NCBI RefSeq assembly: GCF_012034245.1
Contig: NZ_JAATEO010000002.1
Span: 1-64,000 of the forward strand
Origin: Micromonospora thermarum
GTDB lineage: Bacteria > Actinomycetota > Actinomycetes > Mycobacteriales > Micromonosporaceae
Reading direction: 5' to 3'
DNA length: 64,000 bases
The first letter of the stretch is position 1. Each line of letters opens with the position of its first letter. A model generated the notes under the pieces. It did not search any database. It had not been told where the DNA came from and saw only the letters and a program-made list of their open reading frames with translations. Positions 38,870 to 47,210 of the stretch are shown piece after piece. The position numbers and the translations under genes are program-made.

Positions 38870-40129
38870 ATGACGATCCACCCCGCGCCGCGCGGCGTAC
38901 CTCCGACGGCTGGCGGTGCAGAGGCGGACCGGCTCGCCCGGGTGGCGCTGACCTGGCTCACCGAGCCGGGCACCCGGTCGGTGTTCCGCCTGGTGGAGCA
39001 GCAGGGCGCGGTCGCCACGCTCGCCCTGCTGCTGGACGGGGCCGCGCCGGAGCAGGCGCTGCGGGACACAGTGGCTGCCCGCCTCGCGGCCGGTGACCCA
39101 GTGACGGTCGCCACCGAGGCGCTCGGGCGGGCGGACCGGCTCGGCGCCCGCCTGGTGACACCGTCCGACGAGGAGTGGCCGGCACCGGTGGGCGATCTGC
39201 GCCACCTCGTGCTGGTGGGGGCGACCCGCAAGGTCGACCGGGAGACCGCACCGCCGCTCTGCTTCTGGGTCCGTGGCGCCTGGCCGCTGGGCGAGGCCCT
39301 GGACCGGTCGGTCGCGGTGGTGGGGGCGCGCGCCGCCACCGGGTACGGCGTCCACGTGGGCACCGAGCTGGCGTACGGGCTGGCCGAGCGGGGCTGGACG
39401 GTGGTCTCCGGCGGAGCGTTCGGTATCGACGCCGCGGCGCACCGGGGCGCCCTGAGCGCCGGTGGGCTGACCGTCGGCGTACTGGCGTGCGGCCTGGATC
39501 GCCCGTACCCGGTGGGCAACGCCGCCCTCTTCGACCGCATCGCCGAAACCGGGCTGCTGATCAGCGAATGGCCACCCGGGGCGGAACCGCTGCGGCCCCG
39601 GTTCCTGATCCGCAACCGGGTCATCGCCGCCGCGACGCGCGGCAGTGTCCTCGTGGAGGCGTCGGCGCGCAGCGGTGCCACGCAGACCGCCCGCCGGGCG
39701 TTGGCGATCGGCCGCCGGACCATGGTGGTGCCCGGCCCGGTGACCTCCGTCATGTCGGTCGGGGCGCACGAGCTGCTGCGGGACGAACCGCACGCGCGGT
39801 TGGTCACCGGCGTCGCGCACGTGCTCGAGGAGGTGGGCCGGATCGGCAGCGACCTCGCCCCGCCCGCCCGGGGGCCCGAGCGGCCGAGGGACCAGCTCGA
39901 CGACGAGGCGACCGCCGTGCTGGAGTCGCTGCCCCGGCGAGGCGTGACCAGTGTCGACACGGTGGTCGCCCGGTCCGGCGTGGCGGTGCGGACGGCGTTG
40001 CGCAAGCTGGCCCTGCTGGAGGAACTGGGGCTGGTCGTGCGCCGTGACGGCGGGTACGTGATCGTCGCACCACCGCCGCGCGGTTCCGCGCCCGCCCGAA
40101 CGGCGACCAGCGGAGCCGGCGAGACATGA
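38870..40129 (+). CDS. dprA: DNA-processing protein DprA
   Basis: A 419-residue DprA. The Rossmann core has VAVVGARAATGYGVHVGTEL, VVSGGAFGIDAAAHRGALSA, then LACGLDRPYPVGNAALFDRI, SEWPPGAEPLRPRFLIRNRV and VLVEASARSGATQTARRALA, all hallmarks of the family. A C-terminal winged helix (ATAVLESLPRRGVTSVDTVV) is also present. DprA binds single-stranded DNA and loads RecA during natural transformation. ATG 38870 has GGAGAGG at six bases. It follows the truncated yifB, as in other actinobacteria. The N-terminal helical domain (about 20-110) is present, so the gene is complete. Confidence 0.9.
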   Translation: MTIHPAPRGVPPTAGGAEADRLARVALTWLTEPGTRSVFRLVEQQGAVATLALLLDGAAPEQALRDTVAARLAAGDPVTVATEALGRADRLGARLVTPSDEEWPAPVGDLRHLVLVGATRKVDRETAPPLCFWVRGAWPLGEALDRSVAVVGARAATGYGVHVGTELAYGLAERGWTVVSGGAFGIDAAAHRGALSAGGLTVGVLACGLDRPYPVGNAALFDRIAETGLLISEWPPGAEPLRPRFLIRNRVIAAATRGSVLVEASARSGATQTARRALAIGRRTMVVPGPVTSVMSVGAHELLRDEPHARLVTGVAHVLEEVGRIGSDLAPPARGPERPRDQLDDEATAVLESLPRRGVTSVDTVVARSGVAVRTALRKLALLEELGLVVRRDGGYVIVAPPPRGSAPARTATSGAGET

Positions 40130-40141
40130 CCGTTGCCGGGC

Positions 40142-40477
40142 TCAGTCGCCCTCGAAGCGGATCTCGGTGCCGGGCTCACGCAGGCAGCGCCGGGCCAGCG
40201 CGACGACACTGCGGACACGGGCCGCCTCGACCTCGGTGCCCGCCACGTTCGCCAGGAAGCGCAACTCCTCGAGGAGGGTCGGCACCGACCGCGCGTCGAA
40301 GGCCTGGTCGCCGACCGGGTCCAACCGGTCCAGCAGGGGTGTCCGGCCGGCACCCCGGATCCGGTCCAGCAGTCCCAGCAGCGTGTCGTCGTTGTCCGGC
40401 ACCACGCGCACCGGGACGTACGAGACGCGTCGGTTACCCGCGGGCAGGGCCCGGTAGAGAACGACATCCAGCCCCAC
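40142..40477 (-). CDS. Hypothetical actinobacterial protein
   Basis: A 111-residue protein from GTG 40477 with GGAGG at seven bases. Sequence begins VGLDVVLYRALPAGNRRVSY and continues VRVVPDNDDTLLGLLDRIRG, LDPVGDQAFDARSVPTLLEE and EAARVRSVVALARRCLREPG, ending in EIRFEGD. It looks like a small soluble alpha/beta protein. Similar short unnamed proteins occur in Micromonosporaceae. The stop faces the dprA stop 12 bases away, so the two genes converge. No function can be assigned. Confidence 0.6.
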   Translation of the reverse strand: MGLDVVLYRALPAGNRRVSYVPVRVVPDNDDTLLGLLDRIRGAGRTPLLDRLDPVGDQAFDARSVPTLLEELRFLANVAGTEVEAARVRSVVALARRCLREPGTEIRFEGD

Positions 40478-40630
40478 CCGGTGCCTCCGTCCGTCGCGTC
40501 CGAAGCCGTGGCGGACCGCGCGGCACGCCTGCCCGCACGGTCCCGGGTGGACACACCTGTCGCCTGACGTGCGTCCACCGGTGACCGCCGGCACCGTCGG
40601 CGGCGGATGCAGCGACCGTAAGCTGAACGG

Positions 40631-41635
40631 GTGCGCGCGGACAAGCAGTCCCATCAGGGCCGGCACGTGAGCCGGCGGGACAGCCGCGCGACACGTGCCC
40701 TGCACGCGGCGCTGCCGCCAGCCATGCGCGAGGCGGTGGACGAGTTCGCCACCCACCTGGCGCAGGTTCGCAACCGCTCCGCCCACACGGTTCGGGCGTA
40801 CGTCACGGACCTGGTCTCGCTGCTCGACCACGCCGTACGCGGCGGTGGCAGCAGTCCCGCCGACCTCGACCTCGCCGTCGTCCGCAGTTGGCTGGCGCGG
40901 CAGCGGACGATGGGGGCCGCCCGGTCCACGCTCGCCCGGCGGGCGGCGGCGGCCCGGACGTTCAGCGCCTGGGCGCACCGCCGCGGGCTGCTGCCGACCG
41001 ACGTGGCCGCACCGCTGGCCAGCCCCCGGGCGCACCGGGAACTGCCCACGGTGCTCCGCGCCGACCAGGCCGCGGCCCTCGTCGAGGCCGGCGTTTCCCA
41101 GGTCGCCGGGCCGGTCGCCGATGACCCCGATCCGGTCCGGCTGCGCGATCTGCTGCTGCTGGAGCTGCTCTATGCCACCGGGGTCCGGGTGAGCGAGGTG
41201 TGCGGACTGGACGTGGCGGACGTCGACCAGGGCCGGCGCGTCATCCGCGTGCTGGGCAAGGGCGGCCGGGAGCGCAGCGTGCCGTACGGGGTCCCGGCGC
41301 AGCGGGCGCTCGACGGGTGGCTGCGTCACGGCCGTCCGAGGCTGGTGGGGCCGCACTCACGGAACGCGCTGCTGCTCGGTGCCCGAGGTGGCCGGCTCAA
41401 CGCGACGACCGCGCGCCGCATCGTGAGCGGGTACGCGGAGGCCGCCGGGTTGCCCCGGATCAGTCCGCACGGGCTGCGGCACTCCGCCGCGACCCACCTG
41501 CTCGAGGGCGGCGCGGACCTGCGGGCGGTGCAGGAACTGCTCGGTCACTCCTCCCTGGCCAGTACGCAGATCTACACCCACGTGTCGGTCGAGCGGCTAC
41601 GGGCCGCCTACCGGCAGGCCCATCCCCGCGCTTGA
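40631..41635 (+). CDS. xerC: Tyrosine recombinase XerC
   Basis: A 334-residue tyrosine recombinase. The core-binding domain (about 35-140) contains FATHLAQVRNRSAHTVRAYV and AARSTLARRAAAARTFSAWA. The catalytic domain has the Arg in LLYATGVRVSEVCGLDVADV, the Lys in GKGGRERSVPYG, the HxxR in SPHGLRHSAATHLLEGGADL, the His in LGHSSLASTQIY and the nucleophile Tyr in QIYTHVSVERL. XerC with XerD resolves chromosome dimers at dif. It follows dprA, as usual near yifB-dprA. Start GTG 40631 is accepted although a shorter start near residue 30 is possible; no clear ribosome binding site decides. Confidence 0.9.
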   Translation: MRADKQSHQGRHVSRRDSRATRALHAALPPAMREAVDEFATHLAQVRNRSAHTVRAYVTDLVSLLDHAVRGGGSSPADLDLAVVRSWLARQRTMGAARSTLARRAAAARTFSAWAHRRGLLPTDVAAPLASPRAHRELPTVLRADQAAALVEAGVSQVAGPVADDPDPVRLRDLLLLELLYATGVRVSEVCGLDVADVDQGRRVIRVLGKGGRERSVPYGVPAQRALDGWLRHGRPRLVGPHSRNALLLGARGGRLNATTARRIVSGYAEAAGLPRISPHGLRHSAATHLLEGGADLRAVQELLGHSSLASTQIYTHVSVERLRAAYRQAHPRA

Positions 41636-41697
41636 CGGAGTCCCGACATCCCGGTCGACCGGGCAGGCGGAGATACACCGACGGTTACGATCATCGG

Positions 41698-42879
41698 GTG
41701 AGCGTTGTGCAGCCGCCCGAACCGATCCCGGGAGCGCGCCTGCTCTTCTCCCTCGACCCGGCGGTCAGCCACCTCAACCACGGCTCGTTCGGTGCCGTGC
41801 CGATCGGGGTGCAGCGGGCCCAGCAGCGGCTGCGCGACGAGATGGAGGCGAATCCCCTGCGGTTCTTCACCGCCGGGCTCGTCGACCGCATCACCCACAC
41901 CCGCCGGCACCTGGCTGCCTTCCTCGGGGCGGACCCGGACGGCACCGCGTTGGTGCCGAACGCCACGACCGGCGTGGCGGTGGTGCTCCAGTCGCTCGCC
42001 CTGAAGCCCGGCGACGAGGTGCTGACCACGGACCACGGGTACGGCGCGGTCGCACTGTCGATCGCCCGGGAGTGCCGCCGGAGCGGGGCTGTCACCCGGG
42101 CGCTGCGGGTACCGCTGGAGGCCACCGACGAGGAGATTCTCCAGATCGTCCGCACCGGCCTACGCCCCGGCCGGACCCGACTGTTCGTGGTGGACCAGCT
42201 CACCTCCCCCACCGCACGGCTGCTCCCGGTCGCCGCCATCGCGGGGGTCGCCCGCGAGAACGGCGTGCCGATCCTGGTCGACGCCGCCCACGCGCCCGGA
42301 ATGCTGCCCGCCACCGTGCAGGGCATCGGGGCGGACTTCTGGGTGGGCAACCTGCACAAGTGGGCGTACGCGCCGCGCGGCACAGCCGTGCTGGTGGTGG
42401 CCCCGCCGTGGCGGGACCGCATCGAGCCGCTGGTCGTCTCCTGGGAGCAGGAGTCCGGCTTCCCGAGTCGGGTGGAGTGGCAGGCGACGATGGACTACAC
42501 CCCGTGGCTGGCCGCGCCCGTGGGCGTGTTCACGCTGCGCAGCCTCGGCCTCGACCGGGTCCGCGGGCACAACGCCGCGCTGGCCGCGTACGGCCAACGG
42601 GTGCTGGGGGACGCGCTCGGGGTGCGCCCGGCCGACCTGCCGGACCCCGGCGGACCGGGGGTCGCCATGCGGATCGTCCCACTGCCCCCGGGGATCGCCA
42701 CGACCCTGGACGCGGCGCGGGACCTGCGGGCCCGGATCGCCGAACGGCTCGCCGTCGAGGTCGCCGTGAACGCCTGGGACGGGCGGGGCTGGCTGCGGGT
42801 GTGCGGGCAGGTGTACAACTCGGCGCCGGAGTACGAGCGGCTCGCCGTGTCACTCCCCCCGCTGCTCGCGCAACGCTGA
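41698..42879 (+). CDS. Class V aminotransferase (isopenicillin N epimerase-like)
   Basis: A 393-residue PLP enzyme. The opening SLDPAVSHLNHGSFGAVPIG is the signature of the epimerase-like group. NATTGVAVVLQSLALKPGDE and DHGYGAVALSIARE precede the active site; PLP ligands are the Asp in VDAAHAPGM and the Lys in VGNLHKWAYAPRG. The C-terminal small domain has VYNSAPEYERL. GTG 41698 directly follows TCATCGG, without a ribosome binding site, so it may be leaderless. Likely acts on a small amino-acid substrate, such as cysteine desulfuration or epimerisation, but the substrate is not visible. It follows xerC by 62 bases. Confidence 0.85.
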   Translation: MSVVQPPEPIPGARLLFSLDPAVSHLNHGSFGAVPIGVQRAQQRLRDEMEANPLRFFTAGLVDRITHTRRHLAAFLGADPDGTALVPNATTGVAVVLQSLALKPGDEVLTTDHGYGAVALSIARECRRSGAVTRALRVPLEATDEEILQIVRTGLRPGRTRLFVVDQLTSPTARLLPVAAIAGVARENGVPILVDAAHAPGMLPATVQGIGADFWVGNLHKWAYAPRGTAVLVVAPPWRDRIEPLVVSWEQESGFPSRVEWQATMDYTPWLAAPVGVFTLRSLGLDRVRGHNAALAAYGQRVLGDALGVRPADLPDPGGPGVAMRIVPLPPGIATTLDAARDLRARIAERLAVEVAVNAWDGRGWLRVCGQVYNSAPEYERLAVSLPPLLAQR

Positions 42880-42916
42880 GCCCTCCGGCGGCACCTGACA
42901 CCCCGCACGCGACGGT

Positions 42917-43702
42917 TCACGAGGCAGCGGGGTCGAGCGGCAGCAGCCGGACCGGTCCACGCCCGACCAGGGCCAGCGGATCGAGGTACACGTCGCCCCG
43001 GCGCAGGCCCCAGTGCAGGCACGACGCGACCGGACAGCCGGGGTGCCCGGCCAGCAGGTGACCGATGGGGCCTCCGGCCGGCACCGGGGCGCCGACCTCG
43101 ACGGCCGGCCGCACGGGCTCGTAGGTGGTCCGCAGTCCGTCGGCGTGCGTCACGGTGACGACCGGTCGGCCGGCGACCGCCCCGGCGAAGGTGACCATGC
43201 CGGCACCGGCGGCCCGCACGAGGGCGCCGGGGGTGGCGGCCAGGTCCACACCCCGGTGGCCGGACAGCCACGGCTGCGGCGGCGGGTCGAAGTGCCGCAC
43301 CACGAGGGGCGGCCCGGGCAGCGGCCAACGGAACGACCCGACCGCCGGCGCGGCGACGTCCGGCCGGGCCGGAGCAGCGGCCACGACCCCGACGGGCCTC
43401 ACAACGGCGAGCGGGGTGAGCGCGGCACAGGCGTCGGCAGCAGAAAGAGTCCGGTCCCCGGAAGGGCCGGAACCTTCCGACATCCCGACAGGATCTCGTT
43501 GATGCGTCACACCGACCCACACCCGGGGTAGTACGTTGCCCGGCCCGGCGTGGCATGCATGCATGGCAGTGGGCACGAACGGCCCACCCACGCGAGCCGG
43601 CGCCGAGCCACGTGCCGCCGGGGCGGACGGTACGACCGCCAGCAGGACGACACACAGCAGGCCGAGGCGCAGCGGGGCGACGAGCCGCGACGGAGGTCCC
43701 AT
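42917..43702 (-). CDS. M23-family (LytM-like) peptidase, secreted
   Basis: A 261-residue protein from ATG 43702. Residues 1-25 form a signal peptide (RLVAPLRLGLLCVVLLAVVP). The C-terminal 130 residues are M23: GHRGVDLAATPGALVRAAGA carries the HxxxD zinc ligands and CLHWGLRRGDVYLDP the HxG; GMVTFAGAVAGRPVVTVTHA lies between. This fold cuts peptide cross-links or acts as a regulator of division hydrolases. An unusual Cys/His/Gly stretch before the domain (HACHAGPGNVLPR) is of unclear value and leaves the start open. It is transcribed toward the aminotransferase and converges with it. Confidence 0.75.
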   Translation of the reverse strand: MGPPSRLVAPLRLGLLCVVLLAVVPSAPAARGSAPARVGGPFVPTAMHACHAGPGNVLPRVWVGVTHQRDPVGMSEGSGPSGDRTLSAADACAALTPLAVVRPVGVVAAAPARPDVAAPAVGSFRWPLPGPPLVVRHFDPPPQPWLSGHRGVDLAATPGALVRAAGAGMVTFAGAVAGRPVVTVTHADGLRTTYEPVRPAVEVGAPVPAGGPIGHLLAGHPGCPVASCLHWGLRRGDVYLDPLALVGRGPVRLLPLDPAAS

Positions 43703-43756
43703 GGGAGGCACCCTTCCCGAGCGGTCCGCCACGTCGCCACCCCGCCGCGAGCCACC

Positions 43757-43783
43757 TGTGGACAGTGCTCCCACTGTGGACAG
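43757..43783. repeat. Two TGTGGACAG direct repeats (DnaA-box-like)
   Basis: TGTGGACAG occurs at 43757-43765 and 43775-43783, 18 bases apart, upstream of the M23 gene. It differs by one base from the DnaA box TGTGGACAA. It may be a control site in the divergent promoter region. Confidence 0.35.
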
Positions 43784-43846
43784 CCCCCGCTTAGGGACCT
43801 GATCTGCTATGCGCCACCGGGATCACCAGGCCACCGCCTCCGCACC

Positions 43847-43852
43847 TAGGCT
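43847..43852 (+). promoter_or_regulatory. -10 element TAGGCT of the leaderless methyltransferase gene
   Basis: TAGGCT ends seven bases before GTG 43859, which lacks a ribosome binding site. Confidence 0.5.
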
Positions 43853-43858
43853 GGACCG

Positions 43859-44488
43859 GTGACCGAGGACTGGTACGCGTGGCACGACGACTACGGCGAT
43901 CCCGACTCGCCCCTGTCCCGCCGGCTCACCGAGGTGCGCCGCCGGGTCGTGGACGCGCTCGACCAGGCCCCGCCCGGCCCGCTGCGCGCGATCAGCCTCT
44001 GCGCCGGCCAGGGCCGGGACCTCATCCCCGTGCTCGCGGAACACCCCCGTGGGTCGGACGTGACCGCCCGGCTGGTCGAGCTGGACGCCCGCAACGCCGA
44101 GGTCGCCCGGTCCGCCGTCGCGACGGCCGGGCTCGCGACGGTCGAGGTGGTCGTCGGCGACGCGGCGCGCACCGACGCGTACGCCGATCTGGCGCCCGCC
44201 GACCTGGTCCTGGTCTGCGGCGTCTTCGGCAACATCCCGGAGGCCGACATCCGGGCGACGGTCGGGCACTGCGCCGCCCTCTGCGCGACCGGCGGCACGG
44301 TCATCTGGACGCGGCACCGGCGCGACCCGGACCTGGTGCCGGCGATCTGCGACTGGTTCGCGGCGTCCGGGTTCGAGCAGGTGGCGGTGAGCGAACCGGC
44401 GGACGGCGTCGGCGTGGGCGTGCACCGACTGCGGACGGCACCGCGCCCCCTGCCGGCCGGGGTGACGATGTTCGCGTTCGACCGGTAG
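43859..44488 (+). CDS. Class I SAM-dependent methyltransferase
   Basis: A 209-residue protein. SAM motif I is LRAISLCAGQGRDLIPVLAE (about residue 40), the acidic post-I is LVELDARNAEVARSAV, and the motif II/IV region is VVVGDAARTDAY followed by PADLVLVCGVFGNIPEADIR. The CAGQGRD and CGVFGN motifs are typical of a small group of actinobacterial methyltransferases without assigned substrate. It begins DWYAWHDDYGDPDSPLSRRL, a family-specific N-terminus. GTG 43859 is the start because a TAGGCT -10 element ends seven bases upstream, giving a leaderless mRNA. A terminator hairpin follows at 44532. Confidence 0.8.
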   Translation: MTEDWYAWHDDYGDPDSPLSRRLTEVRRRVVDALDQAPPGPLRAISLCAGQGRDLIPVLAEHPRGSDVTARLVELDARNAEVARSAVATAGLATVEVVVGDAARTDAYADLAPADLVLVCGVFGNIPEADIRATVGHCAALCATGGTVIWTRHRRDPDLVPAICDWFAASGFEQVAVSEPADGVGVGVHRLRTAPRPLPAGVTMFAFDR

Positions 44489-44531
44489 CACCCCGTGCGA
44501 CCCGACCTGCGCCGCCGGGGCTCAAGGGCCC

Positions 44532-44558
44532 GTCCGGCCGGCGAACGACCGGCCGGAC
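44532..44558 (+). terminator. Hairpin terminator after the methyltransferase gene
   Basis: GTCCGGCCGG (44532-44541) and CCGGCCGGAC (44549-44558) are exact complements, 44 bases after the stop. Confidence 0.65.
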
Positions 44559-44663
44559 AGGGCCTAGGCTTGATCCGCGTCACGGCGGGACCGCCGCCGT
44601 CCGGGGCCGGGGAGAGCAGATGACCACTGTGGACGACGTCAGCCGGCCCTCGCGGCTGGCCAC

Positions 44664-44813
44664 GAGTGGACGGCGGCTCCGGGGCGGTACGTGCTGAGCG
44701 CCCGCGCCACCGACGCCTCCGGCCGGACCCAGCCGGTGGAGCAGCCGTGGAACCGGGGCGGGTTCGCGAACAACCTCGTCCAGCGGGTCGAGGTCGTGGT
44801 GGTGGAGGGATGA
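44664..44813 (+). pseudogene. C-terminal remnant of a molybdopterin (sulfite oxidase-like) oxidoreductase
   Basis: The frame ending at TGA 44811-44813 reads WTAAPGRYVLSARATDASGR, TQPVEQPWNRGGFANNLVQR, then VEVVVVEG and stop. This is the last 45-50 residues of the Mo-cofactor oxidoreductase dimerisation domain (A-P-G-x-Y-x-L-x-ARATD, QP...PWNxxGxxNN). No upstream part is recognisable, and sequence before 44664 in this frame does not match the family. The remnant therefore marks a deletion or rearrangement. A short frame from ATG 44620 overlaps it in another phase and is not considered a gene. Confidence 0.7.
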
Positions 44814-44877
44814 CGGGCACGGCGGTGGGGGGCCGTGGTGCGTCGGCCGGCGGGGGCGCCGCCGGAACCGGGACGGG

Positions 44878-45201
44878 TCAGCCGCCGAAGCCGGAGTCGG
44901 CGGGCAGCGAGATGTCGGGCTTCTCCAGCTCCTCCACGTTGACGTCCTTGAACGTCATCACCCGGACATTCTTGACGAACCGGGCAGGGCGGTACATGTC
45001 CCACACCCAGGCGTCGTGCATCTCGACCTCGAAGTAGACCTCGCCGTCCGAGTTGCGTACGTGGAGGTCGACCTGGTTCGCCAGGTAGAAGCGGCGTTCG
45101 GTCTCCACCACGTAGGAGAACTGGCGGACAATGTCGCGGTACTCCCGGTAGAGCTGCAGCTCCATCTCTGTCTCGTACTTTTCGAGATCTTCCGCGCTCA
45201 T
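44878..45201 (-). CDS. DUF2469 family protein
   Basis: A 107-residue protein. The N-terminal sequence MSAEDLEKYETEMELQLYRE, the centre YVVETERRFYLANQVDLHVR and the strand GEVYFEVEMHDAWVWDMYRP, with VRVMTFKDVNVEELEKPD at the end, are the well-conserved DUF2469 sequence of actinobacteria. The function is unknown; it is nearly always downstream of rnhB, as here, with ATGA overlap. It ends the leftward operon that starts upstream with rplS and lepB. Complete length. Confidence 0.9.
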   Translation of the reverse strand: MSAEDLEKYETEMELQLYREYRDIVRQFSYVVETERRFYLANQVDLHVRNSDGEVYFEVEMHDAWVWDMYRPARFVKNVRVMTFKDVNVEELEKPDISLPADSGFGG

Positions 45202-46010
45202 CCCTCTCCGCCTTCCATGACCACATCTTCCCCCACCGGCGCCGAGGGCCGAGGCCGCTCGCCCAACGCCACGCCGACGGTACCCCCTGGCGCGCCCGAG
45301 CGCTCCATCGGCTCGTCCGGCCTTGCGCCCATTGGTCGACGTGCCCGGGGCGGGGCGTCGTGCCGGCCGGACACCGCCGCGACGTTCACGTACGAGAACC
45401 GGTGCTCCGGGCAGGGGCCGCGCTCGCGCAGCGCCGCCGAGTGCTCGGGAGTGATGTAACCCTTGTGCTCCGCGAAGCCGTAGCCGGGGAACGTCCCGTC
45501 CAGCTCGACCATGATCCGGTCCCGGGTGACCTTGGCCAGCACGCTCGCCGCCGCCACGCAGGCCGCCACCTGGTCACCCTTCCACACCGCCAGGCCCGGC
45601 ACGTCCAGGCCGTCCACGCCGAAGCCGTCGGTGAGCACGTACTCCGGCGGGGTCGGGAGCGAGGCCAACGCCCGGCGCATCGCGGCGAGGTTGCACACGT
45701 GCAGACCGCGGGCGTCCACCTCCGTCGCCGGGATCACCACCACGGAGTACGCCAGGGCGCGCGCGACCACCTCCTCGTACACCCGCTCCCGGCTGGCCGG
45801 GGTGAGCAGCTTGGAGTCGGCGAGACCCTCGATCTCGCCGCGCCGCCCCTCGGGCAGGATCGCGGCCGCCGCCACCAGCGGACCGGCGCAGGCGCCACGG
45901 CCGGCCTCGTCCGCGCCGGCCACGTGCCGGAAGCCGCGCCGCTGCAGGGCGCGCTCCAGGGCGTACAGCCCGCCCTCCCGGCGCACGACGGTGCGCGGGG
46001 GCGTCAGCAC
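45198..46010 (-). CDS. rnhB: Ribonuclease HII
   Basis: A 270-residue RNase HII from GTG 46010. Catalytic residues are seen in VAGADEAGRGACAGPLVAAA (Asp-Glu), LADSKLL, the Asp of VLTDGFG and the Asp after SVLAKVTRD. The HKGYITPEHSAALRERGPCP motif near the end of the fold is also typical. It removes RNA primers and misincorporated ribonucleotides. The last 55 residues are Pro/Arg/Gly-rich and extend past the usual fold. It overlaps the NUDIX gene by seven bases and DUF2469 by ATGA, an operon. Confidence 0.9.
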   Translation of the reverse strand: MLTPPRTVVRREGGLYALERALQRRGFRHVAGADEAGRGACAGPLVAAAAILPEGRRGEIEGLADSKLLTPASRERVYEEVVARALAYSVVVIPATEVDARGLHVCNLAAMRRALASLPTPPEYVLTDGFGVDGLDVPGLAVWKGDQVAACVAAASVLAKVTRDRIMVELDGTFPGYGFAEHKGYITPEHSAALRERGPCPEHRFSYVNVAAVSGRHDAPPRARRPMGARPDEPMERSGAPGGTVGVALGERPRPSAPVGEDVVMEGGEG

Positions 46011-46516
46011 GACCCACCGCCGTCCAGGCCAGCCGCACCGGGGACGGTCGACGCACCGGGGGCGGTGGCCAACGCCCGGGTCAGCACGGCCGGCAGGTCC
46101 GGCGGATAGTAGCGCTCGCCGCTGGCCGCCAGATCCTCCGGAGACCACCAGCGGTGCCCGACGACGCTGGCCCGCTCGACGGCGTCGAAACCTCCCGTGT
46201 CGACCTCCCACGCGGCCACCCGGACCAGGAAGAACTCCTGCTCCTGCCGGTACCAGACGCCGTCGAACGGGAACTCGACCGTCTCCGACCAGACCGGCTC
46301 GCCCAGCTCGTCCGGCGCGAGCCGCAGGCCCGTCTCCTCGGCCAGCTCGCGGGCGGCGCCGGCCGCGGGGCTCTCCCCCGGGTCGAGCCCGCCACCGGGG
46401 GTGAACCAGTACCGGTGCCCGGGCCGGGCCGGGTCGCTGCCGTGGAACAGCAGGATGCGCCCGGCCCCGTTCACGAGCAGCACCCGGGCCGCGCGACGAG
46501 GGGTGTAGACGGTCAC
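46004..46516 (-). CDS. NUDIX hydrolase
   Basis: A 170-residue NUDIX protein from GTG 46516. The NUDIX box GGGLDPGESPAAGAARELAE followed by ETGL is complete, with the required Arg-Glu and double Glu. The N-terminus RAARVLLVNGAGRILLFHGS and the strand HRYWFTPGGGL are typical; QEFFLVRVAAW and HRWWSPEDLA follow. Likely hydrolyses a nucleoside diphosphate linked to another group; substrate not predictable. It lies between lepB and rnhB in the same direction. A longer frame starts further upstream, but the conserved region begins right after this GTG. Confidence 0.85.
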   Translation of the reverse strand: MTVYTPRRAARVLLVNGAGRILLFHGSDPARPGHRYWFTPGGGLDPGESPAAGAARELAEETGLRLAPDELGEPVWSETVEFPFDGVWYRQEQEFFLVRVAAWEVDTGGFDAVERASVVGHRWWSPEDLAASGERYYPPDLPAVLTRALATAPGASTVPGAAGLDGGGSC

Positions 46517-46574
46517 CGCCCCAGCCTGCCAGACGTCACCGACAACGCCCACGCCCCCACGGTCGCCGGCCAGG

Positions 46575-47210
46575 TCAGGAACCGGGGATGGCTTCGAACT
46601 GCTCCGGCACGCTCAGCCAGCCCGCCCGGTCGAGCGGCCAGAACACGGTGAACGCGCGGCCCACGACCTCGTCCTCGGGAATGGTCGCCTCGTTGATGTC
46701 CTGCCCGGACTGCTGCCAGTGCTGCAACGAGTCCCCCGACGCGGACCGGTGGTCACCCATGACCCAGAGCCGCCCCTCCGGGACGGTGACGTCGAAGTCC
46801 TGGTCGGCGGGCCTGTCCCGCTCGCCGTCCGAGGAGAACAGGTACGGCTCGTCCAGCGGCGTGCCGTTGATCGTGATCCGCCCCTGCTCGTCGCAGCAGA
46901 CCACCCGGTCCCCGCCGACGCCGATGACGCGCTTGATGAAGTCCTCGCCGTCCGGGTTGCCGCTCCACGCGGTGGGCGCCTTGAAGACGATCACCTCGCC
47001 CCGGTGCGGCGACCGGAAGTCGTACACCAGTTTGTTGACCAGCACCCGATCGTCGATCTGCAGGGTGTTCTCCATCGACGGCGAGGGGATGAAGAAGGTC
47101 TGCAGCACGAACGCTCGCACCAGCACCGCGACCAGGATCGCCACGCCCAGGAGAATCGGCAGCTCCTTCCAGAAGGAGCTGCGGGACTTGTCGGTCTGCT
47201 CGTCAATCAC
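46575..47210 (-). CDS. lepB: Signal peptidase I
   Basis: A 211-residue type I signal peptidase. One N-terminal membrane helix (about 17-38) leads to the catalytic Ser45 in IPSPSMENTL; the catalytic Lys93 is in DFIKRVIGVGGD. RVLVNKLVYDF, GRITINGTPLDEPYL and the box RLWVMGDHR are family motifs. It cleaves signal peptides on the outer face of the membrane. It is the second of two adjacent copies. The GTG start at 47210 overlaps the stop of the first copy (GTGA). Its short C-terminus lacks a second helix, unlike the first copy. Confidence 0.9.
   Translation of the reverse strand: MIDEQTDKSRSSFWKELPILLGVAILVAVLVRAFVLQTFFIPSPSMENTLQIDDRVLVNKLVYDFRSPHRGEVIVFKAPTAWSGNPDGEDFIKRVIGVGGDRVVCCDEQGRITINGTPLDEPYLFSSDGERDRPADQDFDVTVPEGRLWVMGDHRSASGDSLQHWQQSGQDINEATIPEDEVVGRAFTVFWPLDRAGWLSVPEQFEAIPGS

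Noticed and set aside
44620..44698. Short frame MTTVDDVSRPSRLATSGRRL and six more codons
   Set aside because: It overlaps the sulfite oxidase-like remnant in another phase and has no similarity or context.
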